A stretch of DNA of 64,000 bases from Amnibacterium sp. CER49 (lineage in GTDB: Bacteria > Actinomycetota > Actinomycetes > Actinomycetales > Microbacteriaceae), in contig NZ_JARVWQ010000001.1 in the NCBI RefSeq assembly GCF_029846255.1, positions 1,240,001 through 1,304,000 of the forward strand. Reading direction: 5' to 3'. Position 1 is the stretch's first letter. The number at the start of each line of letters is the position of its first letter. Made by a program: the position numbers and the translations under genes. Positions 8,903 through 17,157 of the stretch are shown piece by piece. Under the pieces are notes generated by a model that did no database searches, was not told the origin of the DNA, and saw nothing but the letters and a program-made list of their open reading frames with translations.

Positions 8903-10869
8903 GCGCGTCGGCGCCGGCCCGCCCCGCGGGTCCCCCCGCCCGCCGACCGGGCCCCGGCGGGGGCGGCGGTCCCTTCGGGGGCATGGGCATGCCCGTCGAG
9001 AAGGCGATGCGGTTCGGGCCCTCGGCGAAGCGCCTCCTCGGCCGGCTCCGTCCGGAGCGCTCCTCCGTCGCGCTCGTGCTGCTGCTCGGCGTCTCGAGCG
9101 TGGTGCTCGCCGTGATCGGGCCGAAGCTCCTCGGGCAGGCGACGAACCTGATCTTCGCCGGCATCCTCGGCAAGCGGCTGCCCCCCGGCCCGACGAAAGC
9201 GCAGGTGATCCAGCAGCTCGACGCGACCGGTCGGCACAGCTTCGCCGACCTGCTGCGACCGCTCCCCCTCGTCCCGGGGCAGGGCATCGACTTCGGCGCC
9301 CTCGGCGCGCTGCTGCTGCTGGTGCTCGCGCTCTACGTCGCCTCGTCGGTGCTCTCGTACCTGCAGGGCTTCGTGCTGAACGCGGTCACGCAGCGCACGG
9401 TGTACCGGCTGCGGGAGGACGTCGAGGCGAAGATCCACCGCCTGCCGCTCACCTACTTCGACCGCATGCCCCGCGGCGAGCTGCTCTCCCGGGTCACGAA
9501 CGACATCGACAACATCAGCCAGAGCCTGCAGCAGACCCTCTCGCAGGCCGTGAACTCGGTGCTCACCGTGCTCGGCGTGATCGTGATGATGGTGATCATC
9601 TCGCCCCTGCTCGCGCTGATCGCCCTCGTCACGGTCCCGCTCACCATCGTCGTGACGACGCGGATCGCGAAGCGCTCGCAGCCCCTCTTCGTCGCGCAGT
9701 GGGCGCACACCGGGGCGCTGAACGCGCAGATCGAGGAGGGCTACACCGGGCACGCGCTCGTCAAGGTGTTCGGCCGCCACCGCGAGGTCGAGGCGCGCTT
9801 CCGCACGGAGAACGAGGCGCTGTTCACGGCGAGCTTCGGCGCCCAGTTCGTCTCGGGCCTGATCATGCCCGCGACGATGTTCATCGGGAACCTCGTCTAC
9901 GTGGCCATCGCGGTCGCCGGCGGGCTGATGGTCGCGAACGGCTCGCTCGCCCTGGGCGACGTGCAGGCCTTCATCCAGTACTCGCGGCAGTACACCCAGC
10001 CGCTCAGCCAGCTCGGCTCGATGGCCAACCTGCTGCAGTCGGGGGTCGCGAGCGCGGAGCGCGTCTTCGATCTGCTCGACGCGGAGGAGCAGAGCCCGGA
10101 TCCGGAGGACGCGGCGATGCCGCAGGAGACAGCGGGCCGGCTCGCCCTCCAGCACGTCGCGTTCTCCTACGACCCGGAGAAGCCCCTGATCCGCGACCTC
10201 TCCCTCACCGCGGAGCCGGGGTCGACGGTCGCGATCGTCGGGCCGACGGGCGCCGGCAAGACGACCCTCGTGAACCTGCTCGAGCGGTTCTACGAGCTCG
10301 ACGGCGGCCGGATCACGCTCGACGGCGAGGACATCGTGCGGATGACGCGCGCCGGCCTGCGCTCGCGGATGGGCATGGTGCTGCAGGACACGTGGCTGTT
10401 CGCCGGCACGATCCGCGAGAACATCGCGTACGGCCGGCCGGACGCGACCGAGGAGGAGATCGTCTCCGCGGCGCGGGCGGCCTACGTCGACCGCTTCGTG
10501 CACGCCCTGCCCGACGGCTACGACACCCTGCTCGACGACGAGGGCGGCAACGTCTCGGCCGGCGAGAAGCAGCTCATCACGATCGCCCGCGCCTTCCTCG
10601 CCCGGCCGAACGTGCTGATCCTCGACGAGGCGACGAGCTCGGTCGACACCCGCACCGAGCTGCTCGTCCAGCGAGCGATGGCGATGCTGCGGCGCGACCG
10701 CACCAGCTTCGTCATCGCGCACCGGCTGTCGACGATCCGCGACGCCGACCTCATCCTCGTGATGGAGTCGGGCGCGATCGTCGAGCAGGGCACGCACGAC
10801 GAGCTCGTCGCGCGGGGCGGCGCGTACGCGCGGCTGGTCGAGGCGCAGTTCGCCGGGATGAGCGAGTAG
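8899..10869 (+). CDS. ABC exporter half-transporter, catalytic-site subunit
   Basis: Partner of the preceding gene, 656 aa. The first 35 residues are a Pro/Gly-rich cytosolic tail, then six helices and the ATPase. Walker A is [10 protein letters not shown] and Walker B is canonical ([13 protein letters not shown], Glu present), while the signature is altered to VSAGEKQ. Together with the Asp-for-Glu change in the partner this predicts one competent and one degenerate ATP site, as in TM287/288. About 70 extra residues after helix 1 ([21 protein letters not shown]) form an extracellular insert typical of this subfamily. Probably a multidrug or lipid exporter. Confidence 0.92.
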   Translation: MSASAPARPAGPPARRPGPGGGGGPFGGMGMPVEKAMRFGPSAKRLLGRLRPERSSVALVLLLGVSSVVLAVIGPKLLGQATNLIFAGILGKRLPPGPTKAQVIQQLDATGRHSFADLLRPLPLVPGQGIDFGALGALLLLVLALYVASSVLSYLQGFVLNAVTQRTVYRLREDVEAKIHRLPLTYFDRMPRGELLSRVTNDIDNISQSLQQTLSQAVNSVLTVLGVIVMMVIISPLLALIALVTVPLTIVVTTRIAKRSQPLFVAQWAHTGALNAQIEEGYTGHALVKVFGRHREVEARFRTENEALFTASFGAQFVSGLIMPATMFIGNLVYVAIAVAGGLMVANGSLALGDVQAFIQYSRQYTQPLSQLGSMANLLQSGVASAERVFDLLDAEEQSPDPEDAAMPQETAGRLALQHVAFSYDPEKPLIRDLSLTAEPGSTVAIVGPTGAGKTTLVNLLERFYELDGGRITLDGEDIVRMTRAGLRSRMGMVLQDTWLFAGTIRENIAYGRPDATEEEIVSAARAAYVDRFVHALPDGYDTLLDDEGGNVSAGEKQLITIARAFLARPNVLILDEATSSVDTRTELLVQRAMAMLRRDRTSFVIAHRLSTIRDADLILVMESGAIVEQGTHDELVARGGAYARLVEAQFAGMSE

Positions 10870-10884
10870 CGCGTTGGGTCGACC

Positions 10885-11090
10885 CTCTTCGACCTCGCCG
10901 GCCGCACCGCCCTCGTCACCGGTTCGTCGCAGGGCATCGACCTCGCGCTCGCCACGGGCGTCGCCCGGCCGGACGCCGGGGCGAGGCCGAGGAGCTCGTC
11001 GGCGCCTGCGTCTTCCTCGCCTCGGACGCCGCGAGCTTCGTGCACGGCCACACCGTCTACGTCGACGGCGGGCTGACCGCCTCGCTCTGA
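10885..11090 (+). pseudogene. SDR oxidoreductase relic (internal deletion)
   Basis: Two pieces of one short-chain dehydrogenase lie head to tail. The N-terminal piece reads LFDLAGRTALVTGSSQGI, the Rossmann nucleotide-binding start of gluconate 5-dehydrogenase-like SDRs. The C-terminal piece, in another frame, reads VGACVFLASDAASFVHGHTVYVDGG, the family's C-terminal signature. Everything between them (about 180 residues including the Tyr-x-x-x-Lys site) is gone. A deletion with frame loss is the simplest reading. The relic starts 15 bases after the ABC exporter stop. Confidence 0.8.
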
Positions 11091-11133
11091 GCACGCGCAC
11101 GTCGGCTGCGCTCCGGCTCCGGCCTCCGAGACC

Positions 11134-11748
11134 TCAGCCGGCGGACAGGGAGCGCAGCACGGTATCGCCGAAGGAGAGCACCGTGCCGTAGAGCAGCCAG
11201 ACGAGCACGCCCCCGAGGATCACGGTCGCCCACCGGCTCGCGCGCCAGGCCGACACGGCGGCCGCCAGCGTGGCGATGTCGAGCACGAGGAGGATCCCGA
11301 ACACCACCCCGAGCAGCGCGCCGCGCACCGGCGCCTGCAGGGCGAAGGCGATCAGCCACACCGCCTGCAGGACGAGCTGCGTGAGGTGGAGGCGAAGGGC
11401 GGCCCGCACCTGACGGGTGAAGCCGGCCCGCCAGATCAACCAGCCGGCGATCGCGTCGGCGAAGTAGACCGCGGTCCACACGACGAGGAACACCCACACC
11501 CGGGGCTCGGCGGCCATCCGCGGGCCGGAGGTGAACCACTCGCTGATCAACGGGGTCGTGGTGGCCGCGCCGAGCAGCGACAGCAGCGCCGCCGCGGCGA
11601 GGAAGCGCAGCAGCACGGCACCGCTCGGTCGGTACGGCGCGTGCGGTGCGGCGTCGGCCAGGACGTACGAGTCACCGGCACCCGACAGGCCGGCCTCCGG
11701 TTCGACTCCCATCGCGACCATGGTGGCGGTCGGCGACACGTCCGTCAT
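11134..11748 (-). CDS. TspO/MBR-like membrane protein
   Basis: 204 aa with five predicted helices. The segment PRVWVFLVVWTAVYFADAIAGWLIWR, then LRLHLTQLVLQAVWLIAFALQAP and WATVILGGVLVWLLYGTVLS, follows the Trp-rich pattern of TspO/MBR (tryptophan-rich sensory) proteins, though less tryptophan-rich than classic members. Such proteins bind porphyrins or steroids in the membrane. About 45 hydrophilic residues precede helix 1. ATG 11748 is preceded by GAGGGGG. The secreted lysozyme-like gene upstream ends 15 bases before it on the same strand, so the two may be co-transcribed. Confidence 0.65.
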   Translation of the reverse strand: MTDVSPTATMVAMGVEPEAGLSGAGDSYVLADAAPHAPYRPSGAVLLRFLAAAALLSLLGAATTTPLISEWFTSGPRMAAEPRVWVFLVVWTAVYFADAIAGWLIWRAGFTRQVRAALRLHLTQLVLQAVWLIAFALQAPVRGALLGVVFGILLVLDIATLAAAVSAWRASRWATVILGGVLVWLLYGTVLSFGDTVLRSLSAG

Positions 11749-11763
11749 CCCCCCTCGGGGTGA

Positions 11764-12525
11764 TCAGCGCCCCGAGGAGGGCAGCGTGCCGCCCGCGGCG
11801 GTGAGGCCGTCGAGGAAGCCGCTGCTGATGTCACCGGAGACGTCGACCGGCGTCCACCCGGCGGCGCCCGCGGGGTCCGCCTTCCCGCCCGGAGCGTCGG
11901 CGAGGTCGACGACGGGGACCACGACCGCCTTCCCCGACGCGGGCTTCGCCGACGTGGCGGGCTTCACGGGGTGCAGCGCGAGCCCGTCGACCACGAGCAG
12001 AGCCGGCAGGTAGAAGGGGGTGTAGAAGTGCGGGTCGCGGTTGCCCTGCACGGCGTGGATGGCCGCGGTCGGCGTCATCGCGCGCCAGTCGCGCACCTGC
12101 CGCAGATGCGTGAAGAACGCGGTCGCGGCGAGCGACGGCGTCATCCGGTTCGTCCGGCTGCCCCACCAGTGCTGCTGCTGGAACAGGCCGATCGAGTCGG
12201 CGATCGTGCCGTCGGGGTTGATCGCGCCGTCCCCGTAGGGCAGGTTCCGCAGGCCGGACTCCCCCATCGCGGCGGCCACGCCGAGCACGGCCGCGTCGCG
12301 ACCGAGGTGCAGAGCGGTGGCCGCGCCGACGATCGCTTCCGCGTTCGCGAGCTGGTCGCCCGCATACCCCGCGATCGCGTGCGCCGTGTGACCTCGGGGC
12401 TTCGTCGTGTCGGCGTGCGCGGGTGTCGCCACGGCCACCTGCAGGGCGACGAGCGCGGCGGCGACCGTGACGGCGCGCACGACGCGGGGCCGGGATCCCC
12501 CGGTCGTGCCGCGCTTCGTCCGCAT
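11764..12525 (-). CDS. secreted lysozyme-like (transglycosylase fold) protein
   Basis: 253 aa. A basic N-terminus plus hydrophobic stretch with A-H-A at about residues 36-38 forms a signal peptide. Residues about 50-160 (NAEAIVGAATALHLGRDAAVLGVAAAMGESGL, DSIGLFQQQHWWGS, MTPSLAATAFFTHLRQV) match the lysozyme-like domain of actinobacterial secreted and phage-tail murein hydrolases; the Glu of GESGL is the expected catalytic residue. The last 80 residues are Pro/Ala/Gly-rich and low in structure. It is probably a cell-wall lytic or accessory protein. ATG 12525 has GCGGGGAGCGC before it. Confidence 0.78.
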   Translation of the reverse strand: MRTKRGTTGGSRPRVVRAVTVAAALVALQVAVATPAHADTTKPRGHTAHAIAGYAGDQLANAEAIVGAATALHLGRDAAVLGVAAAMGESGLRNLPYGDGAINPDGTIADSIGLFQQQHWWGSRTNRMTPSLAATAFFTHLRQVRDWRAMTPTAAIHAVQGNRDPHFYTPFYLPALLVVDGLALHPVKPATSAKPASGKAVVVPVVDLADAPGGKADPAGAAGWTPVDVSGDISSGFLDGLTAAGGTLPSSGR

Positions 12526-12606
12526 GCGCTCCCCGCTCGTCGTCGTCTGGACGCTATCCCGGCGCGCCTCCCACGTCCAGGGGCGCGGAGCTGCTACGGG
12601 CGGCGG

Positions 12607-13053
12607 CTAGCGAGCGGCGCGCCGGACGAGCTCGCGCAGGCGCTCCTCGGCCTCCGGCGTCCAGTCCGGCAGGGCGAACGACGTGGCCCAGAAGGCGCCG
12701 TCGTCGAGCGCGGCCTTGTCGCTGAACTCGACCTGCGCGTAGCGGGTGCGGAACTTCGCGGCCGGCTTCAGCCAGAACAGCACCTTGCCGTCCTTCGCGT
12801 AGGCGGGGAAGCCGTAGTACGTCTGCGGCACGAGCTCCGGCGCGGTCTCGGCGACGAGGGCGTGGAACGCCTCGGCCGAAGCCCGGTCGGACCCCGTCAG
12901 GGCGTCGATCCGCGTGCGCACCTCGCGCTCCCCGTCCTCCCGGCTCGCCTTGCCACGGCGAGCGGGCGACTTCAGCTCCGCCGCCCGGTCCTTGATCGCG
13001 GCGCGCTCCTCGGCACTGAAGCCGTCGTCCTCGGTCTGCTGTGTGGTCGTCAT
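12607..13053 (-). CDS. DUF1801/YdhG-like protein
   Basis: 148 aa. The first 45 residues are a Lys/Arg/Glu-rich helix (FSAEERAAIKDRAAEL). The remainder, with LVPQTYYGFPAYAKDGKVLFWLKPAAKFRTRYAQVEFSDKAALDDG and WTPEAEERLRELVRRA, is the DUF1801 (YdhG, 'iron chaperone'-like) fold. Members are cytosolic and have no established reaction. The gene stands alone between a secreted lysozyme-like gene and a zinc-ribbon gene. Confidence 0.75.
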   Translation of the reverse strand: MTTTQQTEDDGFSAEERAAIKDRAAELKSPARRGKASREDGEREVRTRIDALTGSDRASAEAFHALVAETAPELVPQTYYGFPAYAKDGKVLFWLKPAAKFRTRYAQVEFSDKAALDDGAFWATSFALPDWTPEAEERLRELVRRAAR

Positions 13054-13168
13054 GCGGGCGAGCGTAGGAGGGGGCCTGGCGCGGCGCTTCTCCGATCCTG
13101 CTCGGTTCCGCGCCGGAGTCGCGCGTCCGGAGGCCCGTCGCGCGGCGAGCGCCGCGCCCACCGCGCCA

Positions 13169-13318
13169 TCAGTCGTCGTCGAACGTCCACCGCTGACCGC
13201 AGCCGAGGCAGCGGCCGGACCATCGCCCCGGCGCTCCGGTGCGGTTCGTCGCGATGTCGATCCGCTCCCGGCCGCCGCAGTGCGGACAGGGCAGCAGCAC
13301 GAACTCGTCGGACGACAC
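13169..13318 (-). CDS. zinc-ribbon protein, about 49 aa
   Basis: Very small protein with two CxxC knuckles (CPHCGG and CLGCGQ) separated by about 22 residues, forming one zinc-binding ribbon. No longer family is recognised. GTG 13318 is preferred because GAGGAG lies seven bases upstream; ATG 13342 in the same frame would add eight residues. It may be a nucleic-acid or protein-binding adaptor; the function is unknown. Confidence 0.6.
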   Translation of the reverse strand: MSSDEFVLLPCPHCGGRERIDIATNRTGAPGRWSGRCLGCGQRWTFDDD

Positions 13319-13460
13319 GGGTCGCTCCTCGCCGCCGGCCATGGGGCGGTGCTCCGGGCGCCTGGGGGCGAACACGGGGAGCAGGGGCTGCGAGAACGGC
13401 CGCTACGAGGATTCTGCCACCGCCCGGGTCTCCGGCCGGCCGGGATCGCCCGACGGACCC

Positions 13461-13489
13461 TTGACGCGCTACTTGTTTTTTGCAAGTGT
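13461..13489 (+). promoter_or_regulatory. promoter with ACTTG-n7-CAAGT operator
   Basis: A -35-like TTGACG starts at 13461. A perfect inverted repeat, ACTTG (13471-13475) and CAAGT (13483-13487), lies just downstream, where the -10 region should be. This spacing and sequence resemble operators of HxlR-type regulators. The second gene of the downstream pair (13977) encodes an HxlR protein, so autoregulation of the VOC-HxlR pair is inferred. Confidence 0.5.
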
Positions 13490-13526
13490 GGGCACGTCCC
13501 GATCAAGTCGACGCGAGGAGCGCCCC

Positions 13527-13970
13527 GTGACCACGATGTTCATCAACCTGCCGGTGACCGACCTGGAGCGCGCGAAGGCGTTCTACGAGGCCATCGGGTT
13601 CTCGATCAACCCGGCGTTCACCGACCACAACGCCGCCTGCATCGTGGTCGAGAAGGACCACAGCTACTTCATGATCCTGACCCGGGAGTTCTTCCAGTCG
13701 ATGACCGAGCTGCCGATCGGCGACCCCGCGAAGAACCCCACCGCGGGCACGGCGATCTTCGTCGGCAGCCGTGAGGAGGTCGACGCCCGCGTCGCCGCCG
13801 GCGTGGCCGCGGGCGGCTCGGAGCCGGGACCGGCCTCGGACTACGGCTTCATGTACCAGCGCGGTCTCGCCGATCCGGACGGCAACGTGATCGACTTCGG
13901 CTGGATGGACCCGATCGCGGCCGAGCAGGGCCCCGAGGCGTTCATGCAGCAGCAGCAGCAGCAGGCCTGA
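13527..13970 (+). CDS. VOC (glyoxalase/extradiol dioxygenase-like) protein
   Basis: 147 aa. One VOC module: FINLPVTDLERAKAFYEAIGFSINPAF at the N-terminus and GLADPDGNVIDFGWMD at the C-terminus. The length and pattern fit the lactoylglutathione-lyase-like group often regulated with HxlR proteins. GTG 13527 is chosen because GCGAGGAG sits eight bases upstream; ATG 13536 is an alternative. The C-terminus ends in six glutamines encoded by a CAG run. The HxlR regulator begins six bases after the stop. Confidence 0.85.
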   Translation: MTTMFINLPVTDLERAKAFYEAIGFSINPAFTDHNAACIVVEKDHSYFMILTREFFQSMTELPIGDPAKNPTAGTAIFVGSREEVDARVAAGVAAGGSEPGPASDYGFMYQRGLADPDGNVIDFGWMDPIAAEQGPEAFMQQQQQQA

Positions 13971-13976
13971 GCACGG

Positions 13977-14618
13977 GTGGCCGCCCGCGATTACGGCCAG
14001 TACGACGGCGTCAGCCGCGCGCTCGAGCTCGTCGGCGAGCGCTGGGCGCTGCTGATCGTGCGAGACCTGATCGTCGGACCGCGGCGCTACGGCGAGCTCG
14101 CCGCGGGCCTCCCCCGCATCCCCAGCAACGTGCTGGCGGCACGGCTGAAGGAGCTGCAGGCCGCCGGGGTGCTCCGTCGGGCGCCGCATTCGCGGATCCC
14201 GGTCTACGAGCTCACTCCGTACGGTCGCGGCCTCGAGCCGATCGTGCTCGCGCTCGGCGCCTGGGGGTTCCGCGCACTCGGCGAGCCGCGGGAGGAGCAG
14301 GTCCTCACCCCGGACGCGCTCACGATCGCCCTGCGCAGCGCGTTCCGGCCGGCGGTCGCGGCGGCGCTGCCCGCGACCGCCTACGCGGCACGGCTCGGGG
14401 CGGCCGACCTGCTCATCCGCGTGACCGGCGACGTCCTCGCCGTGCAGCGGGGCGAGGGGCAGGCCGACCTCGCCTTCGCGACGGGACCCGGTATCCGGCT
14501 GCTGCTGTCGGGCGAGGTCCCGCCGGAGCGGGCCATCACGACCGGCCTGGTCCAGGTGCTGCGAGGGCCGTCCGAGCTGCTCGGGCGGTTCGCGAGCACG
14601 TTCCACCTCGCCGCCTGA
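13977..14618 (+). CDS. HxlR regulator with SCP2-like C-terminal domain
   Basis: 213 aa. Residues 1-100 form an HxlR winged helix (VGERWALLIVRDLIVGPRRYGEL, PSNVLAARLKELQAAGVLRR). Residues about 105-213 (LTPDALTIALRSAF onward) look like an SCP2 sterol-carrier fold, possibly the ligand-sensing part. It follows the VOC gene by six bases with a GTG start and probably controls the operator at 13471-13487. HxlR proteins often sense reactive electrophiles; the signal here is unknown. Confidence 0.82.
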   Translation: MAARDYGQYDGVSRALELVGERWALLIVRDLIVGPRRYGELAAGLPRIPSNVLAARLKELQAAGVLRRAPHSRIPVYELTPYGRGLEPIVLALGAWGFRALGEPREEQVLTPDALTIALRSAFRPAVAAALPATAYAARLGAADLLIRVTGDVLAVQRGEGQADLAFATGPGIRLLLSGEVPPERAITTGLVQVLRGPSELLGRFASTFHLAA

Positions 14619-14782
14619 GCCCCCTCCCGACCGCCGGCGACGTCCGACCAGCGCGGCGTGGAGCAACGGCACGACGGATCCGGCCATCAGCACGGTGCCG
14701 AGCGCGCCCAGCGGCGCCGAAGACGGCGGGGGCGCCCAGGAGACACCTGGGATCCTGCTGCCCTCGGCGGAAGGAGGGGCTC

Positions 14783-15583
14783 GTGCCGGATGCCCGCGGC
14801 ACCGGAGGGGTCCGCCTCTGGCGCGCCTCGCTCCCGCACCGTCACCCGCGGCCCTCCCTCGTCCACCTGCCGGGCCTCGGGCCGCACTCGACGGGACGGA
14901 CCGCCGGTCAGCGGCTGCTCCAGCGGATCGAGGTCCTCGGCCTGTCGACGACGTTCGACGTGTGGCTCGTCGCCCGCCGCGGGTTCGTCCCCGGGGGCAC
15001 GACCATCGCCGACCTCGCGGACGAGCACGCCCGAGCGATCCGCTCCCGGTTCGCGCAGCCCGTCGACGTCGTCGGGGAGTCGACGGGCGGCAGCATCGCG
15101 CTCCGGCTCGCGATCGACCACCCGGACGTCGTGCGCCGCCTGGTGCTCGTGTCCGCGGCCGCGCACCTCGCGCGGCAGGGCGAGCGCGCGCAGGAGGAGG
15201 CCGCTGCGGAGGTGCGGGCCGGGCGCCGACGGCGGGCCGCCGCGACGATCCTGGAGACGACCACGCGGCGCCCGGCTCTGCGGGCGCTCCTCCGGGTCGC
15301 CGGCTACGCGCTCGGGCGGCTCGTCATCGGGCGCGACGATCGCGAGCTCGCCCGCCTCATCGACGCGGAGGACGGGTTCGACGTGGAGGAGGACCTCGGC
15401 CGGGTCGTCGCGCCGACCCTGCTGATCGGCGGCGCGGAGGACGGCTACTACTCCCCCGCGCTGCTCGCTCGGACGGCCGCCCGCATCCCCGAAGCGGAGC
15501 ACCTCGAGCTGCCCGGCAAGGGGCACCTCAGCGCGATGGTCGACGCCGATGTGCGCCGGGCGATCCGCGCGCACCTCCGGTGA
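14783..15583 (+). CDS. alpha/beta-hydrolase
   Basis: 266 aa. The oxyanion loop HLPGLGPH, nucleophile elbow GESTGG (Ser), acid region LLIGGAEDGYYSP and His in GKGHLSAM give a complete Ser-Asp-His triad. There is no signal peptide, so it is cytosolic. GTG 14783 has a strong AAGGAGGGG upstream. Substrate not predictable. Between it and the following VOC gene (113 bases) the spacing suggests a loose operon. Confidence 0.85.
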   Translation: MPDARGTGGVRLWRASLPHRHPRPSLVHLPGLGPHSTGRTAGQRLLQRIEVLGLSTTFDVWLVARRGFVPGGTTIADLADEHARAIRSRFAQPVDVVGESTGGSIALRLAIDHPDVVRRLVLVSAAAHLARQGERAQEEAAAEVRAGRRRRAAATILETTTRRPALRALLRVAGYALGRLVIGRDDRELARLIDAEDGFDVEEDLGRVVAPTLLIGGAEDGYYSPALLARTAARIPEAEHLELPGKGHLSAMVDADVRRAIRAHLR

Positions 15584-15696
15584 CGCCTCCGCTCGGCCGT
15601 CTCGGGGTACCGCGCGAGGAGGGGCGGAACGGGCGCGATGCGCGCGCCCGCCGCGCGGGACGATAGGACGAGGGGAACAGGCGCAGGAGGGGCGGC

Positions 15697-16137
15697 ATGG
15701 CGGGGATCCAGCGGTTCGACCACGTCGGCATCACCGTCGGCGACCTCGACGCGGTGACCGCGTTCTTCGTCGATCTCGGTTTCGAGGTCGACGGTCGGAT
15801 GCCGCTCGAGGGCGAGTTCCTCGACACCGTCGTCGGCATCCCCGGCGCCCGCACCGAGCTCGCCGTGCTGCGACTCCCGGGCGGCGGCACGGCCCTCGAG
15901 CTGACGAGGTTCCTCGAACCGGGCCCGACACCCGCCCCGCCGCCGGCCGGGCACGACCTGCAGGGCATCCGGAACGTCTCGTTCGAGGTGGAGGGACTCG
16001 ACACGCTGGTCGACCGGCTGACCGCGAACGGTTTCAGCCTGCTCGGCGGCATCGGCGAGTGGGCGGGCGTGTGGCGCATGGCCTCCGTACGAGGTCCCGA
16101 GGGGATCCTCGTCAACCTCGCCGAACGGATCGGCTGA
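15697..16137 (+). CDS. VOC-family protein
   Basis: 146 aa single VOC domain pair. Metal-site candidates are His in FDHVGITVGD, Glu in LELTRF and Glu in PEGILVNLAE. This resembles methylmalonyl-CoA-epimerase/glyoxalase-like proteins of actinobacteria. ATG 15697 follows CAGGAGGGG. The enzyme reaction is not assignable. The next 380 bases hold no gene (see 16177 and 16319). Confidence 0.82.
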   Translation: MAGIQRFDHVGITVGDLDAVTAFFVDLGFEVDGRMPLEGEFLDTVVGIPGARTELAVLRLPGGGTALELTRFLEPGPTPAPPPAGHDLQGIRNVSFEVEGLDTLVDRLTANGFSLLGGIGEWAGVWRMASVRGPEGILVNLAERIG

Positions 16138-16176
16138 CCGCCCCTCGAGGCGCCGGTGCACCCGAACTGGGGATGA

Positions 16177-16198
16177 GGACAGACTGGTCGTTCTGTCC
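16177..16198 (+). promoter_or_regulatory. 22-bp dyad operator, TetR-type (copy 2)
   Basis: Same GGACAGA/TCTGTCC dyad as at 2108-2129; in the matching orientation 21 of 22 bases agree. It lies exactly 17 bases before an ATG at 16216, as in copy 1. The frame from that ATG does not encode a recognisable regulator. Either a repressor gene has decayed, or a regulator elsewhere acts here. As a hairpin it could also end transcription of the VOC gene, but there is no T-run. Confidence 0.5.
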
Positions 16199-16318
16199 CC
16201 GTGCGCCTACGCTTGATGCAGGCGGTCACCCACCGCCCGCGAAGCCCCCACTTCGCCGCACGACCGGTCCGGCCCCCGACAGACCGCAGCCCGAACACCT
16301 ACCCGCTAGGTCTTCGAC

Positions 16319-16358
16319 GGCGCCGCCCGGCGAGATCCCCCCACTCGCCGGCGGCGCC
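16319..16358 (+). terminator. strong GC hairpin in gene-free stretch
   Basis: Arms of 15-16 bases (GGCGCCGcCCGGCGAG and CTCGCCGGCGGCGCC, one bulge) around a nine-base C-rich loop, followed by a pyrimidine stretch but no T-run. It may be a terminator or the core of a small RNA expressed from the dyad promoter at 16177. The rest of 16138-16519 shows nothing recognisable except a small ACCTA/TAGGT hairpin near 16297. Confidence 0.4.
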
Positions 16359-16519
16359 TCTCCCTCTCGTCAGCACCGCTGAACGACTGCGACTCGAGGT
16401 CGGCCTGATCTCCCTCGCGAGGGGTGACCGCGGCACGCGGGTGTCGTACTTCCTCGTGCGCACGGTCGGTGCACCTCGGTTCGTGCCCCTCCTGCCGCGG
16501 CTGAGCCGAGCCGTTGCGC

Positions 16520-16972
16520 TCAGCGGCCCCGCAGGCGACGAGCGACCTCGGCGGTGCGCAGCAGACGGTCGGTGAACCCCCGGTCGGCGAGATCCGGGGC
16601 CGCCTCGATCAGCCTGAGCATGAAGGCGTGGTACTGCTCGATGACCGAGCGGCGGACGGCCTCGCCGGCGTCGGTCAGGCCGATGAGGACGCTCCGGCGG
16701 TCGTCGGGGTTGAGCTCCCGGCGCACGAGGCCGGCCTGCACGAAGCGGTCGATCATCGCGGTGACCGACCCCGAGGTGAGCGAGAGCTCCTGCCCGATGG
16801 GCTTGGGTGTGATGCGGCCGGCGCGGCCGATCATGACGAGGGCGCTCAGCTCCGTCGGCGAGAGGTCGGCCTCGCGCGCGTAGTCGTCCCGCACATGCCG
16901 GCTCTCGACGACGACGGCGCGGAGCGCGTCGCCGAGCCGCCGAGCCGCCTGCAGCTGCTCATCAGTCGTCAT
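16520..16972 (-). CDS. MarR-family transcriptional regulator
   Basis: 150 aa. Winged helix with TPKPIGQELSLTSGSVTAMIDRFVQAGLVRRE and wing NPDDRRSVLIGLTDAG, the classic MarR segment; flanking helices form the dimer interface. ATG 16972. It stands upstream of a gap and is in tandem with the SRPBCC gene (185 bases away). No obvious target beside it; the upstream region has CTGATCAG (near 17017) as a possible half-operator. Confidence 0.85.
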   Translation of the reverse strand: MTTDEQLQAARRLGDALRAVVVESRHVRDDYAREADLSPTELSALVMIGRAGRITPKPIGQELSLTSGSVTAMIDRFVQAGLVRRELNPDDRRSVLIGLTDAGEAVRRSVIEQYHAFMLRLIEAAPDLADRGFTDRLLRTAEVARRLRGR

Positions 16973-17157
16973 GGTCTGTTCGCTCTCGGTGTGCCCGATC
17001 GCTCGAAACTATTCTGATCAGGAGTTCTGCTCGAGACCTCGCGTCCGCTCTCACTGCAGATTGCCGGGATGCGGGCCGAGCCCCTGAACGACGACCGACG
17101 CGGCCGATCAGCCCCTCGGCGCCCCCATCCTCGGATCCGGCCACGCGGGACCGGAGG

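Noticed and set aside
12526-12606. c-di-AMP (ydaO) riboswitch before the lysozyme-like gene
   Set aside because: The 81-base gap is too short and shows none of the conserved blocks.
13944-13967. CAG run at the end of the VOC gene
   Set aside because: It encodes a short poly-Gln tail in frame; slippage is possible but nothing else supports a regulatory role.
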